Positions 1 to 14,809 of a DNA stretch of 64,000 nucleotides are shown one piece after another. The stretch is from the NCBI GenBank assembly GCA_022661535.1, contig JAKULF010000007.1, positions 186,001-250,000 on the forward strand, written 5' to 3'. Source of the stretch: Eutypa lata (Eukaryota > Ascomycota > Sordariomycetes > Xylariales > Diatrypaceae). Numbering within the stretch: position 1 is the stretch's first letter; the number at the start of each line of letters is the position of its first letter. The position numbers and the translations under genes were made by a program. The notes below the pieces were generated by a model that ran no database searches, was not told where the DNA came from, and saw only the letters and a program-made list of their open reading frames with translations.

Positions 1-1
1 A

Positions 2-205
2 ATCGGAGAGTCGAGCGGTCTTAAGAAGGCGATGGAACCGCAAGAAAAGGCTGAGGGCGAAGAGAAGCCGATCGAGGAGCTGGACAAACTCGAGCACGAG
101 GACACGCACCGCATGGAGGGCCTGAAGGGCGATGACTCGGCTGCTATCTTCGCTGACTTGCAGGTGCAGGCCAGCGATTATCCTGCGCTGCAGAGTAGTT
201 TCTAG
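2..205 (+). CDS. 3' end of an unidentified protein-coding gene (partial)
   Basis: One open frame enters from the left edge and stops at TAG (203-205), giving the last 67 residues of a protein. The tail is strongly charged: it is rich in Glu, Lys and Asp, includes runs such as EKAEGEEKPIEELDKLEHED, and ends in YPALQSSF. I see no domain, membrane segment or known motif in this fragment, and I do not recognise the family. It reads as a disordered acidic C-terminus. That the frame is coding is inferred from regular codon use and the clean stop; the sequence after 205 turns at once into AT-rich, repeat-bearing intergenic DNA. The rest of the gene lies outside the window, so its function cannot be judged. 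Confidence 0.6.
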   Translation: MGESSGLKKAMEPQEKAEGEEKPIEELDKLEHEDTHRMEGLKGDDSAAIFADLQVQASDYPALQSSF

Positions 206-3044
206 ATGGTTCCGGATGTGAGTGAGCTAGGTATGTACGACTAGTTGGCTGGGTTTACTGGGTGGACGGAAAAGGATTGCTTTTTTGTGGCAAGTGAACC
301 CAGGGGTGAAGACTACCCTTAGATGGAGTTCATGGTCATGGGGCAGGGATAGGGGGGATGGTACAGGTGTCCAAAATATAGAGGTACAATGGGCGTAAGC
401 GGCTACATGGTTAATTAGAGCATGTGAAATATATGCATGTATTGTTCTTATGCTACGCTATAACATATTAAAATACATGATGACCTGAGAATACACGAGG
501 CTGTTAGATTGGGTGAGACGGGGAGGGAATGTGTTCGTAGTAACTATTACAGCTGTAAATACCAACAAGATTAAAGTAAAAGACAGGGGGAAATAAGGAC
601 ACCAGAGTGCTTATTCTACGTTGATAAAGCTTTCATGTACAACGATAGGTGGTGGTGAGTTTCGGGCAGGCTGCAAATACGTTAACCATACACATTGATC
701 GCAGAGACGCTCATGTCCTTACCTCTATGACAGGCAAGTAAATATTGGAGGATCCTTAGGCGCTTACGATCACGAATCGAAGGTACTGTTGACATGATTT
801 ACCTCTCCAAATACGTCTTCAGAGATCAAGCCAAAATATATGTGAGAGCCGCCCAATCACTAGATAAACAAGCGTCAGCCTTCACTAGATAAGCAAACAG
901 ATGTATCTTGTTGATTCCTCCCAACTTGCCCGCCTAAAGCTAGGAGTGAGCTATGGTGCTAAATCATCCTCTATCAGCGAAGAAGCCCTTGCATCACCAT
1001 ATCGTAGTCGTAGGATATAAGACGAGTGGGTGGGTGCTTGTAGGCTTCCGAGCATCCGCTCACGTAGGTAGTCCCTTGCAAGAGGCTTCCTGCTCCTATG
1101 CCCCATCAAAACAGAACCAAAACCGTAGGATCATAAGCGCGCTCAGTATGTCGGCTAACTCACCGACTCACTCACTAACCAGGAACCAAGTAGTTACACA
1201 TCGTATCTAAGATCCCATCATGTGAATAAGTAAGTGAGTGAGTGAGTGAGGGAGTCCATGTTGATTCGTATGCAAACGTGCATATATATATACCTATGCA
1301 TGTGCATGTGCATGTACATGTGCATGCCTACGCGTCCAAAGGTTCAGTGGCGGTCAAGCGCAAGAATTACCTACCTCGCTCGCTCGCTGCCTAGTTAGGT
1401 CCTAGATACGCAGAGAAAATTATTAGAATATAGGTTAGTTAGTGGCCGCTTACCCGCGGCCCCGAGAAGTCCCACACACGCAGGCATGCCGTATTCCCGC
1501 GTTCCTCCTACCTGGTTTAGCGCGGCCGTTTCGGCGACCTCACGGCGTCGGCTAGGGTTTACTTCCGCGGGCGGAGCCGCCTATGTACATACCTATGTGC
1601 ATGGTCTGGTGTACATTACGTATGTGTGTACGTCGTGAGCTAGCTCTAGATACGTAGGTAAGTAGGCAGTAAGTAGGCGAGAAGTAGGTATGTGAAATAA
1701 CGAGCCGGTGAGTATGTTCGTGTGGGGAAGACATAGCATAGCAGGCATGATATGGAGGAGCAGGGTATCATATCCCGTGTTACATAGTCGGTGAATTGAA
1801 TTGTAACGGGCTGACACAAAACTCTGTCGTGTCACTTGGAGGAACGAAGAAGCGGTTGGTTTAAATCGTCAAGCAGGGTATGTACTGTCCCTCCTTGCTG
1901 TAATCTCGAGAGGCGTGCCGAGTGTGTGTTATAGCTGTCAATTTAGCTAAACGCCGTCGAACTGCAACGCGAGCAGTCAAAAGAACACAACGCGTAACGA
2001 TTGGCTGCATTCACGCCACGCTGAATGTTGCATTGCAAAACCGTGATAGCTACATTAGTGCGAAGTAGTTAGTAGGTAGCTAATTAATAATAGTAGTAGC
2101 CACCATGCAGGATAAGATGACCATTAATATCTAACGACTGGGCGAGATAATAATGCGTTCCTAGGTGCTTCTGCAGCGAAGCGTTGCAGATTGGCGCGTG
2201 AGTAGGTGGAAGTATTATGGATTATCACAGATCGTATATCGTGAAGCAAGCAAGACGAGGGGTTGTTTTTGTCATAGATATTGGCCAGTCTTTTTATTTA
2301 ATTTAATCTACTGAGGCTGGACTGAGGGAGATGAGCTGAATGCGACAATACTGGGTAAAACCGGGATCTCTTTTCTTCACACACTTGCTCTATGGTAGTA
2401 GCAGCAGATTCAATACAAGCTTCTATACGGGCAGGGCCCTGATTCGATGAGAACCGTGCAGTCGGAAGTTCCGTGTCTTGCAGCAGCTCTGTGCGCTTGG
2501 AGGGCTCTGCGATCATCCACGTCAGAGGCCGCCGAGTAGGCCGCCGCTTATGCCTCATGAAGAACTGCGAAAACCCAAAGAATATTGGTTTTCTTCTCGA
2601 GCCAATAAACATGTCCCAGAAACCTTAATATCCTCTAAGACAGAGTGGTAGTGAGATATCTTCAAGTTATAACGTAAGGGGGTGATCAGAAAAGGGGGGG
2701 GGGGGGTTAGAATTGTAGAACACTCGTGGTTCGGAGACGGCAGTAGAGTAGATAATCAGTCTACTGTTGTACTATTTTCTTCATCAAGCTAGTACTTTTG
2801 GCTCTTTCAGAATACATCTTTCAGTGCACCTGAAACCTGACCTTCGATAACACTGCGGGCTGGATCATAATCAGCTCTGAAGACTAAGCTGGAGAAAAAG
2901 ATGCGCCGTGAATGATTTTGTTACATTGTAGATCTATATCTTCTAACTCTTCTGATACTTCAACAATCTACCCCTGAACGCTTACAATTACAGTATGTTC
3001 GCCAGTAGCAAATCACAAGATATGTTTACATCAGCAAAGAGACA
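206..3044. other. Intergenic, about 2.8 kb, no gene seen
   Basis: Only short open frames without family resemblance occur. It holds a (GTGA)n microsatellite near 1228-1251, an alternating GCATGT tract near 1296-1326, several TAGG/CCTA tracts near 1640-1690 and 2064-2080, and a run of 13 G at about 2694-2706. Confidence 0.6.
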
Positions 3045-4098
3045 TCAACGTGTACTGCCTAAAATAACTGGTTGGTACGCTCCGGGCCAAACGCCAGTAT
3101 CTGCTGGGTATTCTGCGCTCATCTCAAAAGCCGTCGTATGGCCAGCCCCCCACAGTTCCACCGGAAGCTTGGCTTTTTGAACTGGCTGATGGTTGGAGAG
3201 AGGTGCGGCCCTTCGCCTCCGTCTCCGAATTACCAAGAAGGCGATAAGCGCGAGCAGAATAACACCTCCTGCAACACCGACACCAATGCCAGCTCGAGCG
3301 CCGACTGCTAGCCCCTGACTCTGCGACGTGGGTTGTGGAGTGGCGGAGGCTATGGTGGTAGAAGATGGCCTGCCAGCTAAGACAACATCCGTGCTGTCTG
3401 TGCTACTAGGTCCCGTTGCGCTGGCCGGGAGATCAGAACTCTGATAGTTGAGTTGAAGCAGCGGAGCGTAGACCCGAAACGTAGATATGATGCTCGCGGT
3501 GTCGGTGAGCATTACTGCATACGGTATTGTCATATAGGAGAAGTCCGCGCTGGTGCCCGATTCGCAAGTCACAGTTGGCACCATGGTGGAGGTCAGCACG
3601 GCGACGCAGGTTTGGCTTGGATTATAGCAAGTGAATCCCCTAACTTGATTCATTAATATTATGACTACTTAGTACTTAGAAGCTTGTAAGGGGTAGAATA
3701 AGGTAAGAGAAGGACATGATTAGATTAGAGTAAGGGCCTCCTTACGTTGGGCAACAACCGACGGCAGTTTCAGACTCTCTCGGCCGAAACATAAACTCGA
3801 AATCGCCCGTCTGGCTCGACCCGTCGTACGAACAGGCTGTCGTCCATCCTTCCGGACACACAAGGCCAGGCGAGAATACACCCCATGCGCCAATGGGCTG
3901 GGAAGGAGTATAGACTCCATCGGTTCGCGGTGGCCGGCAGGAGGGCTCGTCGTGGACGATACCGCCTCCGTAGCAGGTTTGGGCCTTCCAGGCCGAGTCG
4001 CAGGTACTGCAGGCGGCGACTGCGATGGCGCAACCGGGAGGTTGGGTCCAGGTTGTCGTTAGGGGTCCCAATATTGTCGAGCTAGCTGTGGTCGCCAT
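3045..4098 (-). CDS. Single-pass cell-surface protein of a common fungal family (Cys-rich ectodomain, Ser/Thr stalk, one TM)
   Basis: Two exons on the minus strand (4098-3746 and 3639-3045) joined over a 106-nt GTAAGG...TTAG intron give 315 residues; the junction restores the family motif ETAVGCCPTGFTCY. I chose the ATG at 4098 because MATTASSTILGPLTTTWTQP matches the usual start of this family, and the in-frame codons upstream encode a Lys-rich stretch unlike a leader. Residues 1 to about 200 form a Cys-rich ectodomain, about 190-232 a Ser/Thr/Pro stalk, 234-255 a hydrophobic span, and 256-261 six Arg, which is a stop-transfer signal followed by a short cytosolic tail. There is no classical N-terminal signal peptide, as is usual for this family, so topology rests on the single TM. 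The biochemical role of the family is unknown to me; a wall- or membrane-associated surface protein is an inference. It stands alone, with no operon-like neighbours. Confidence 0.8.
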
Positions 4099-7000
4099 CG
4101 CCAGGTACAACAATACTTTTCTTTTCTTTTCTTTCCTTGCCTCTGTCAGTAGGTCGAAGAGTCCCCGTACGGAAAAAGAGAAGAGCGTCACAGCCTGGAA
4201 ATCGATTGCGAAATCTCACCTTGGGATTGAAACCAAAGAGGGAAGGAGGAAGAAGGGCTCGGTGCAGATCGTGTTGGGAGGAGTAGAGAGAAGGCTCTGG
4301 CTTCCTGCACGACGTGGCTCTCACTCATAAGGGGTGGTGGCACTTATTCCGTGAGTGAGGGAAAAAAGCTGAACGCCATTCAGCCCCCTCACGTTCTTAT
4401 TCTTCATACCGAGCCAATGAGGACGGGTTTAGCTAGAGTAGCAAGTCAGGCCGGTCGTGTTACCGTGATAGAATCGGATATGAGGTTCTTGGGGGCCAGT
4501 TCATATCATGTCTATCTAGGCTACAGTCTGAGACCAGGTTGAGATCATCTACTTATGTAATTATTATACTGGAAATGAAGACCCAAAGCGATCTTGATCC
4601 GGAGCCTCGGGACCTTACCTTAGAAGCATGTCAAGCAGGTTACTGCAATGTACCTGGATAGTTTATACACATGCGTGAACAGGGACAAGGTGCAGTTTCA
4701 TCGACGACGCGAACAAGCTGAGGATTGACTTTCGTCTGAACTATTCATCTCGTTAGGTAGGTACACAGCTACGTAGGTAGTTATCATCCGAGGGCATCTA
4801 CACTCTAATACTAGGTAGGTAGGTATGTAAATAGTGAAACTTCATGCTACCTAACTAAAGCTTCAATATTCGTAGACAGCTTCAGCTTCAGTACGGGTTA
4901 AAGGGCTGAAACAAGGAGAAATCCCCTAAACTAGCACTAGCGTAGGATTTTAGCTGGTATAATGGCCCGTGCGAGATGCGCTAGAACGAAACGTGAAACG
5001 AAACATTTTGGTAACGGCAAGTTCTGGTGATATTTGAGGCCATTCAAAATATGGTTAGGCTGATGAGGAAGTCTCCCCTATACATTAGTTAGTATAGGCA
5101 TCTTGATCCACTTTACTATACCTCAAACCATGGCTTCGGGCTCTTCTGGAATCGAACCCCGCGAACTGTAACGGTCTGAATGGTATAGCCTCGCTGAGAT
5201 AAGCAAGTTGGCCAAGCCTACTTACTTTCAAATGGCATTCAGCCTAGCGACTGCTCACGCGGGTTCATGAATTCATAGAATAGATCCGAAGAGTCTGAAG
5301 TAAATGAAACATATTTCAAATCTTTGCTGCCTATGTGATAGTTCAGCACTAATTCATCTGATCTAACAATGCAAGGTTGACCGGGGAGTAGCTTGCTGTC
5401 GATGTTCACGATCATCGATAAAGGATCATCTGTCTGGCTTGTTTGAAACTTCGGAGTGATGACCCGATCGTTGAATGAATAGAAGCTTCGCCACGTGCGT
5501 GCAGACGTTAGTTATACCATGTATGCTGGCTAGCTACATTGGTATTGTACCTTACCCAACCGAACACACAACCATTCAAACTAACTAGGAGAATTAGCTG
5601 AATCCTTCGCGTTGAAATGTAATTGCTCGTGAACGATGCTGAATAGGAGTGCAATATTCAAGTCTTTTAAGAAACAACGTTATAGTCAAGGATTTCGGAA
5701 AGATGCGAAATGAGGGAACACTCTAGTTAGTTAGTTCTAAATAATGTAATGAGAGCTGAATGGGCATGAGCGATCGCAGCGGTCATAGGTTATACATCGT
5801 GACGAGACCTCGTAACTCGTTAAGCGCGATGATGGCACTGAGATCCGACATGTAGGTATAGTATCTGCCAGCATGCCCTAGAGACGCCATTGGGTTGAGA
5901 ATCACAGCTTCATACAATTCGAAGTCCCGTTGAAAGAAGCACCCAATATCTGCGAGATAAGCTTCAAGGGTCTAGATTGGTGGCATCCTGGTAGTTGAAC
6001 CATCTTTCCCCACGTTGGGGTTGGTGCTTGGGTGCCTTGCTACCACCCTGCCACCACGATATCAGCTCTCCATCGTTAAACAAGGGTCAGGGAGATCATC
6101 ATTGTTCGGATGATTGCTCGATCGGTGCGTTTCGCGGAGTAGACAGAGGGGCAACACAAGGTAGCCGGCAAAAAATATGTAGGTAGCTTGTAGCTACAGG
6201 CTCTGGTAGGTAGGACGAGTTAATTGCTGGGGCTCCTGTTCTTGAATGAGCTGCATATGTCAAGTGAGGGGAGCTGAGACGTGCAGTCACAGAAAGGGGT
6301 AGGTAACACGGTCCTGATAGAGTATGAGTGAGCACGGGCATTTCACATCGGCACCGTCGCAGAGTGTTCAAATTGGGAAGAAAATAGTTATCAACATCAA
6401 TCAAAGCATCAAAGCGGATTTCAACCATCCCGCTCGCTCCACACTCTGCTTTGAGCCTACCAACCTCCGCTGATGGTTACTTTCCTCTTTAAAACGTATC
6501 TTAAGAATGCAGCTGTATTCTATGTATAGCCTCGAATAGATTGCCTTGGTAAATACTTACCTACGTACGATATTTATGCAGCACAATTATTATATTAAAA
6601 TGGAACACTATCATGTTCTCGACGATTTAGCCAGTCAGAGCCGTCTCTTTTAGATGAATGCGTGTATCCATACCAACGTGAATGTTTCTAAAAATTGTTA
6701 CACTTGTATGTAATCGTTCTGTCAGTATGCTATTGTATAGTACATACAATACATACATACAACATACACGTATGTAGGCAATGTGGATAAACCGGTTGCC
6801 TATCGTAAGGATTAGCGCCAACGCCAAGGACGGGATGGTCGGCCAGCGAGCGAATCGCAGGTGCAGCAGAAAGCGGGGAGACGGGGAGAGAGCGCTAATA
6901 GGCGCGCCTTGACCTGAAACGCGCTGGAAGACTAAAAAATCATTGGATGGGAACCAACATTGGCCGAGACGGACAAGAATGAACAGACGCGGAGTTCTTC

Positions 7001-9249
7001 TCGCACCTTAGAATAGTAGCCAGCCACCATTACCGCCATCGTTATTAGTTGTTCTTCCGCGGACGATAAAGCTTCCGGAGGAGGAGGAGGAGGAGGAGGA
7101 GGAGGATAGCCTCTATATGCCTACCTATGGAGGTGGCTGCTGTGTCTGGAATTTAGTACTAATATAGCCTGTTATAGGTGGGTATTCTTTGGGAATAACG
7201 TTTGTCGGTAACGGTGGCCCGAGAGGCTCAGCTTGGCTGGCTCTGTACAATACCTAAGTTAAGTAGGATTCCATACTACGTGGCTAGGGTACTAGATTCT
7301 AGATTTTAAATGTCATCACTTACATAAGTTCCTTGAATCTTGCCATCGCCATGATATTTATAATATTAGTGGAGAGGACGTTGAACTAACGCACACAGCG
7401 GGTTCTTACTAACTGCAACTTACACCTACTAGCGCTGGTTAGTTCAGCGACAACAAGATGCCTCATTCTTCAACCCCTCCAGCCCTCGTCCAACATCATG
7501 TAGCTAGGCATTCGTCAGGTATGATATATGTAGGTTGGTAGGTAAAGAGCTTTAACATGTGGTACCATGTGGCACTTCCGGATTGAGGCAGCTGAAATAT
7601 GTAGGTATATCAGCACGGCTTGTAACGGTTTGCCTCGAGCGTGCATATCGAGTCTTAGAGCTAGAGCTACGGGGCATGCCTTAGTCTCTGTGGCTAAAAC
7701 CTGTGAAGTTGTCCGAGATGCTCCAGGGTGGAAATCGGGTGCTGCAGACGTGCATAACAATAATACCACCTAACGAAAGAAGAACAGGGCCTGAGCAAGC
7801 AAGCAGGCAGACAATGGGTCAACAGATCATACATCTCTACTCTACATCCCTACATACATAGATTACCTTGTGCAGATACGTACGTAGTAACAGCAGCAGG
7901 CAAGGTACCTTTCTGCAGGAAGAAAACCGGTTGAGGATCGGTTAATTGGTCCCGGATCCAAGATGCGCACACACACACACCACATACGTATGGAGTATAG
8001 ACCTAATAGATCGATGCATGCAGGCTGCTCCTGTAGTATGTATGCAACTAGTAGCAAGGGCATCTTGCCGATGCATCGCACACCCGTTGCCAAGCCAAGG
8101 ACAACCACACAACCAAAGAGACGTTAGATGTTTACCTACAGGAAGCTCCCGAGTGCATTCAGCCATCCGGCTACCCTTGGCTCCGGGGGTGTTCAAGCCT
8201 CGCGCACGCACGCCGCAAAGTTCGTCCAATCCTGCTATGTAGGTATTCAGGTAGGTAGTGTAGGATTTCCACTAAAGCCACCGGCCTCGTTTCTTTTGTT
8301 TCTCTCTCCCCCGTGGTTTTTTCCCACATGCATCTACAGGGGAGGGGAGGAAACAAGCTTGCTGCTTGCCGGGGTACCCTTGATCCTTGACCCTGAAGGT
8401 GAAGTACGTAACTACGTAGATACATATGTGGGCAGATAGGTGAAATGAGAGAGGGAGAGAAGAAGTAACCAAGTCATCTCGTACGAAAACGGAGCAGGAT
8501 TTCAGAGAGTTATTCGCCCTTGATCCCGAGTATATAGATCTCATATGCGCCCCCCCCCCTCCTGTCCGTCCTCTGTGTAGAGAGAAGTGTCTTGTGAGAT
8601 CACGATCCATCTTCGATTCAACAGCCACACCCACTTCCCACCCACACTTCTTTTTAGGTTTTTCTTTTTCTTTCCGTTCTTGCTCTTCTTGGGTAATCAA
8701 TCATCTTTGTGTGAAAGAAAAGAGAATTAAGCTTGATTCCTTCCGGCTCGGTTACTCTATCCAGGCCGTTTTCTCTCAAGACCCCCCCGATCTTATTGGT
8801 CCGTTGGCTCTGGAAGCCGACTTTCCCGTGTCTATTTCTGGTCATAAGCGCCGGCGGGTCGCCCATAGGGTCCCCTCTCTTCCAAGGTCACTTTACCACT
8901 TTATTAAAAATAAAGTAGCATTGCGACCCTCCTTGCCTCAGCTACCCGCCCTACTCTGGGTGTGTTCGTTTCTCTCTCTGTGTGTGTGTGTGTTGTATAT
9001 ACCTACGCGTACTCCACACACTCTTTGCTCGTTGCAGATATATATCCGGTGCCTTTTCGATTCGATAGCTTTCTTATATTACACCCTCGGATCCCCTCTA
9101 CCGGATCTTCCTCTCTTGCATATCTACTAGCCCGTCTAGCCTGCTTGTTAGATCGATCACACGGATAGATCTTCAACTCCTCACCCTCGCACCCGCACTT
9201 ACACACACACTCACGCTCACACTTGGACCTCACATTATCCGAACCAACC
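4099..9249. other. Intergenic, about 5.1 kb, no gene seen
   Basis: No open frame here looks like a protein family. Contents are short tandem repeats: TAGG tracts near 4755-4825 and 6178-6215, a (GAG)n run at about 7077-7106, CA/TG runs near 7968-7982 and 8979-8994, and a tRNA-like pair of Pol III boxes at 5148-5214 (see findings). The last 700 bases before the DUF3455 start are strongly C/T-rich, as in many fungal leaders. Confidence 0.5.
7077..7106. repeat. (GAG)n trinucleotide microsatellite
   Basis: An uninterrupted GGA/GAG run of about ten units lies in non-coding DNA. It sits in no open frame that I would call a gene. Confidence 0.85.
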
Positions 9250-10114
9250 ATGCTACCATCAAGCTTCCTCGTCTTTCTCTCGGCCGCCGTGCTCACCTCT
9301 GCTCACCCTCTGTACCCTCTACGGAAACGCTGCAGCAACGAGACGCTCCCCGCCACCCCTGATATCCCAAGCACCGTAACGCCCGTGCTACCCGTCAATG
9401 GAGGTAAGTGAACCACCCTTCCTAGCCTACGTGTACCAAACGGCACTCATCTAACACGACACCACAGGTTCCACCGAGCTTCAGGGCCCCGACAACACAA
9501 CAACGCTGAAGCACATCCTCGTAGGGCACGGGATCCAGAACTACACGTGCGCGTCCGCAGGCGCCCCCGCGACCTCGACGGGGGCCCTAGCCGTAGTATG
9601 GGACATCGAGCCGCTGTACCCGGGGACGAGCGCGAGCTCGCTCTCGGCGGCGGACTGGGCGGCGCTGACGCCCAAGGTGCTGCGCACGACGGACATGCCG
9701 CTGAACCTGGCGCCGACCGGCAGCAGCAGCAGCAGCGAGTACGCGGCGGACCCTTCGGCGCCGTTCCCGCCCGACGCGGACCTGGCGCTCGAGGGCGTCA
9801 ACGGCACGCTGAAGTTCCTGGGCCACCACTACTTCGACGCCACCGGCACCCCGACCTTCGACCTGCACGGCGACGCCGCCAAGCCCGTCTTCAAGGGCAA
9901 GAAGGACGACGGCATCAAGGCCCCCGCCGATGCCGACCCCGGCTTGACCGATAGCGGGGCCGTGGACTGGCTGCGCCTCTCCGATAAGGGCACGAGTACC
10001 GGTGGCCTCTCTCTCGTCTTCCGGGTCTATACGGCTGGTGGGAATGCGGCGCCGTGCACTGAGGCCGGGCAGACGGATAGTGTGCCGTATACTGCTATGT
10101 ATTGGGTTTATTGA
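9250..10114 (+). CDS. Secreted DUF3455-family protein
   Basis: Two exons (9250-9403 and 9468-10114), joined over a 64-nt GTAAGT...CACAG intron, encode 266 residues. The ATG at 9250 lies in a good context (CCAACC before it) and opens a signal peptide: a hydrophobic stretch SFLVFLSAAVLTSA followed by a likely cut after the Ala/His region and a dibasic RKR. The mature part carries the DUF3455 landmarks: LKHILVGHGIQNYTC, then GALAVVWDIEP, FLGHHYFDATGTPTFDL, FKGKKDDGIKAP, VDWLRL, FRVYTAGGNAAPC and the terminal YTAMYWVY. The N-terminal quarter has clustered Ala/Ser and four Ser in a row at about residues 140-150. The family is widespread among fungal secreted proteins and is sometimes labelled malate dehydrogenase by automatic annotation, which the sequence does not support; no enzyme activity is established that I know of. 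It is very GC-rich relative to its flanks. Confidence 0.88.
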
Positions 10115-13068
10115 GGAAGGGGGTGTGAGAGGGGAGGGATAAAACAGTCTTTACCTACCTACCTACCCTACATACTTATTGTGGCCTTCGTACTGGAAGA
10201 GGGCGTCGATTGATTAATGAGTTGCTTGCATGCATGGCTTTGGCGTTTAGATGGCTAGGTTGGATGGTTATCTTATTGGGTTGGTTGGCTAGTCGGCCGG
10301 CTTCGATTCTTGTTACTTCATGAAGGGAATGGACTTCCCTTCCTTCATTTTTTTTGGTTGCATTTCTACGGCAAGGCGGTCTGACTAAAAGGGAACAATC
10401 CGCTCGCTCGCTCGTACGCGGCCCACAGTTGTAGATAGATAGTTTTCGTCGCATTCGTTCTTACTTGATGCGTATGTATAAATACTACGCGTTGGTATAT
10501 ATACCCTTTTTCGTCCTTTACGAGGCATCCAGTTGATTGAAGAGTTATGTGAGATGATGTTGTGACGACTACGGTGGGGGAAGTTGGAAGCCCTCGTGGT
10601 TTAGCTAGCCAAGTAGCTATAGTGTCAGTTATATATGTAGATCAATACCCTGCCTAGTACATTCCATAGTCTAACTAGATGCATCTAAGAAGTAGTTATA
10701 CTCGCAGTGTGAATGCGAACGTGAACTAATTGAATTTCATGTTTAACACGATCACCAAAATCCCGTACTAACATCTACGATCTGGTAAAGCAGATCTCCT
10801 CGTCCGCCGCAGACACGAATACAATAAACATCCGTGTATACCTACTTGCGCTCACTTATATAGTGCCGTCAGGCCTTCATTTCGCAATTGTTTTATTTCC
10901 CGCAGATCCTGGTATGGGCTGAATCGAATCCTAGAAGCTGAACCTCAAGTCATCCTTTCTCGTAATCTAAACTATCTAACCCCCTCTCCCCTCTCCCACC
11001 ACCCAACCTCACCCAACTTACTTAAGCAGTACATAGACCTGGCTTGTTCCCTGCCGCCCTAATAAATATTCAGCGCCCTTGTCATGCTTCCACGCGCTCT
11101 CTGTAATCTTCGCAGAAGCGGCTGAGTGAACGGCAATCAAGGCTAAACAGGCAGGCCGGCAGGTAGGTGGGCGGCTAGAGCTGGCGCCACCGTTCGAGTC
11201 CGGCTGTTCGGCTACGTACGAGCTTACGCAATAATAAGCCTACTTATGTATGAATGAGCCAAGATTTCCACTCGTTTTGTTTCATATACATACATACCTA
11301 CTTACTTACACACCGATGACTTCAGTTCAGCTCTATGCATCAGATAGCTTCCGAACATATTGATACTGGTTCGCCCAAGGGGGTGAGTGTATAACGTGAA
11401 GTTTCGCGTGCGAAAGGGGGGAAGGAGAAAAGAGCAATGCCATCAAATGACGCCCATATCTGAATGCAGTCGCCGTTTTGACTGTATATCTATTGCCTTG
11501 ATCATCTCGAGTTATCCAAAGATCAGAAAGCAACGGCCTTTCTTTCGATATATCTGTTATCTTGCTCCCGGGACATGTAACGTGACTTTTCATTTGACGG
11601 ACCTTAGCTCTGGACAAGAACATATGATAAACGGCGGCTAGCACATCTTTGGTGCTGTAATTGGTAAAGTAGCCAAGTATATTACTATCTTGGCATTAGG
11701 ATGCTCGTACACCTACGAGCAATACAGGAGATACTATATTCTAAGATTGCACTACAGCAAAATGAAGATTCAACCGCTGCCGCCATCGCCGGGTCCCTAC
11801 GATGACATGTAAGAAAGGAGGTTAATGACCACTAACGTCAGTTACTACCTTAAATTCGTCAATGAGAGGTCTAAAGAGTTTTCTATACATCATATCGTAC
11901 TTCTAAAACCAGGACCAAGACCAGAGTTAACGACTACCCCCATCTACTAGGAAGGGAAGTTTATATTGCCGCCCAAGGCCCTCACTCAACGCACCTCTCT
12001 CTGTCTTAGGCTTAACCCACATATGGCCGCGATCGAAGTATCATATCACAACCCGAAGTTCCAACTAAGTTCAAAGAGGATATATCCCAAATAGGTGTCT
12101 CAGTTGTTCCAACTTCGTACGGACATTTCCTTCCTTAGTCTACGTATGCAGTGCATGGATGAGATAGTAACGAGATATATATATATTTGTACTAGATCGA
12201 GCCGTGCGGACTGACCGGCTACTGCGAAATCTCAAGGGAGCTTGCTACTAACGTTACATGTTTCTCCCATGAACACAAATCTGGACGATAAAGGGCTCAT
12301 GGACAAGATAGCTGGCTACACATCAAGGAATATAGTGCTATATTGATCCCAGGTGTTTGGTCATTCAAGCCGCCGTGAAGAAAGGACATCTCCGCCTAAC
12401 AGGCACGAGACCTTCTTTTCCCCATCCTAATCGTATCTCCATCGTTCGCTTGCTTGCGTGTAGACTGCTCGTCAGGTAGATATGAATGGACACTAATGGG
12501 GCGAAGTATGTTATATTACAAGCTAGATCCTCTAGGGTTGATTTCGACGTGGTAGTGATGGTGATAATAGAAAAGGGGTCGGCTAGCTGATATATGAGGA
12601 CCGACCCAGCCCTGCAAAATAGTTACTTTTACCCCTTCTTCAGTTCTCCCATCCTCCTACCCTTCATGAAAGAACTGCCTTACACGAACGGATAGGTACA
12701 GATACGTAGAGATTTAAAAGAGGTATATAGACACGGAAGGAACATGCACATGCCAGTATGTGATCATTCATCATTTATCATTCAAAAGCGATCAATCATG
12801 AATTGCGTCCGTACGTACGTACACACATACCTACATACATACATTCTTATGTAAGTAGTGCCAGTAACTTTCTTCGTTCGCGAAACCCCCACAAGCGGCT
12901 CATCTTCACCAGGGACACACAACATATACCTAAGTTATTCGACCTTTCTTTTGACGTTGATTATTTTTATCTCATTCATCGCATCCTTAGAAACAAACAC
13001 ATTCATTCATCTCTCCATCCTCCCTCCTTCCCTTCCCTCCCATCATCATATCTCATCCATCTCTCCAT
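10115..13068. other. Intergenic, about 3 kb, no gene seen
   Basis: Between the DUF3455 gene and the 3' end of the MAP kinase I see only short frames without family resemblance. CCTA/TACA tracts occur near 10153-10165, 11287-11310 and 12820-12845. The last 200 bases are C/T-rich and probably include the kinase 3' UTR. Confidence 0.5.

Positions 13069-14809
<1,741 letters not shown>

Noticed and set aside
9547..9954. Open frames on both strands over DUF3455 exon 2
   Set aside because: Shadow frames of a GC-rich exon with Arg/Gly-rich nonsense translation.
11190..11220. GTTCGAGTCC resembling a tRNA B box
   Set aside because: No pairing T-stem and no A box at a suitable distance.
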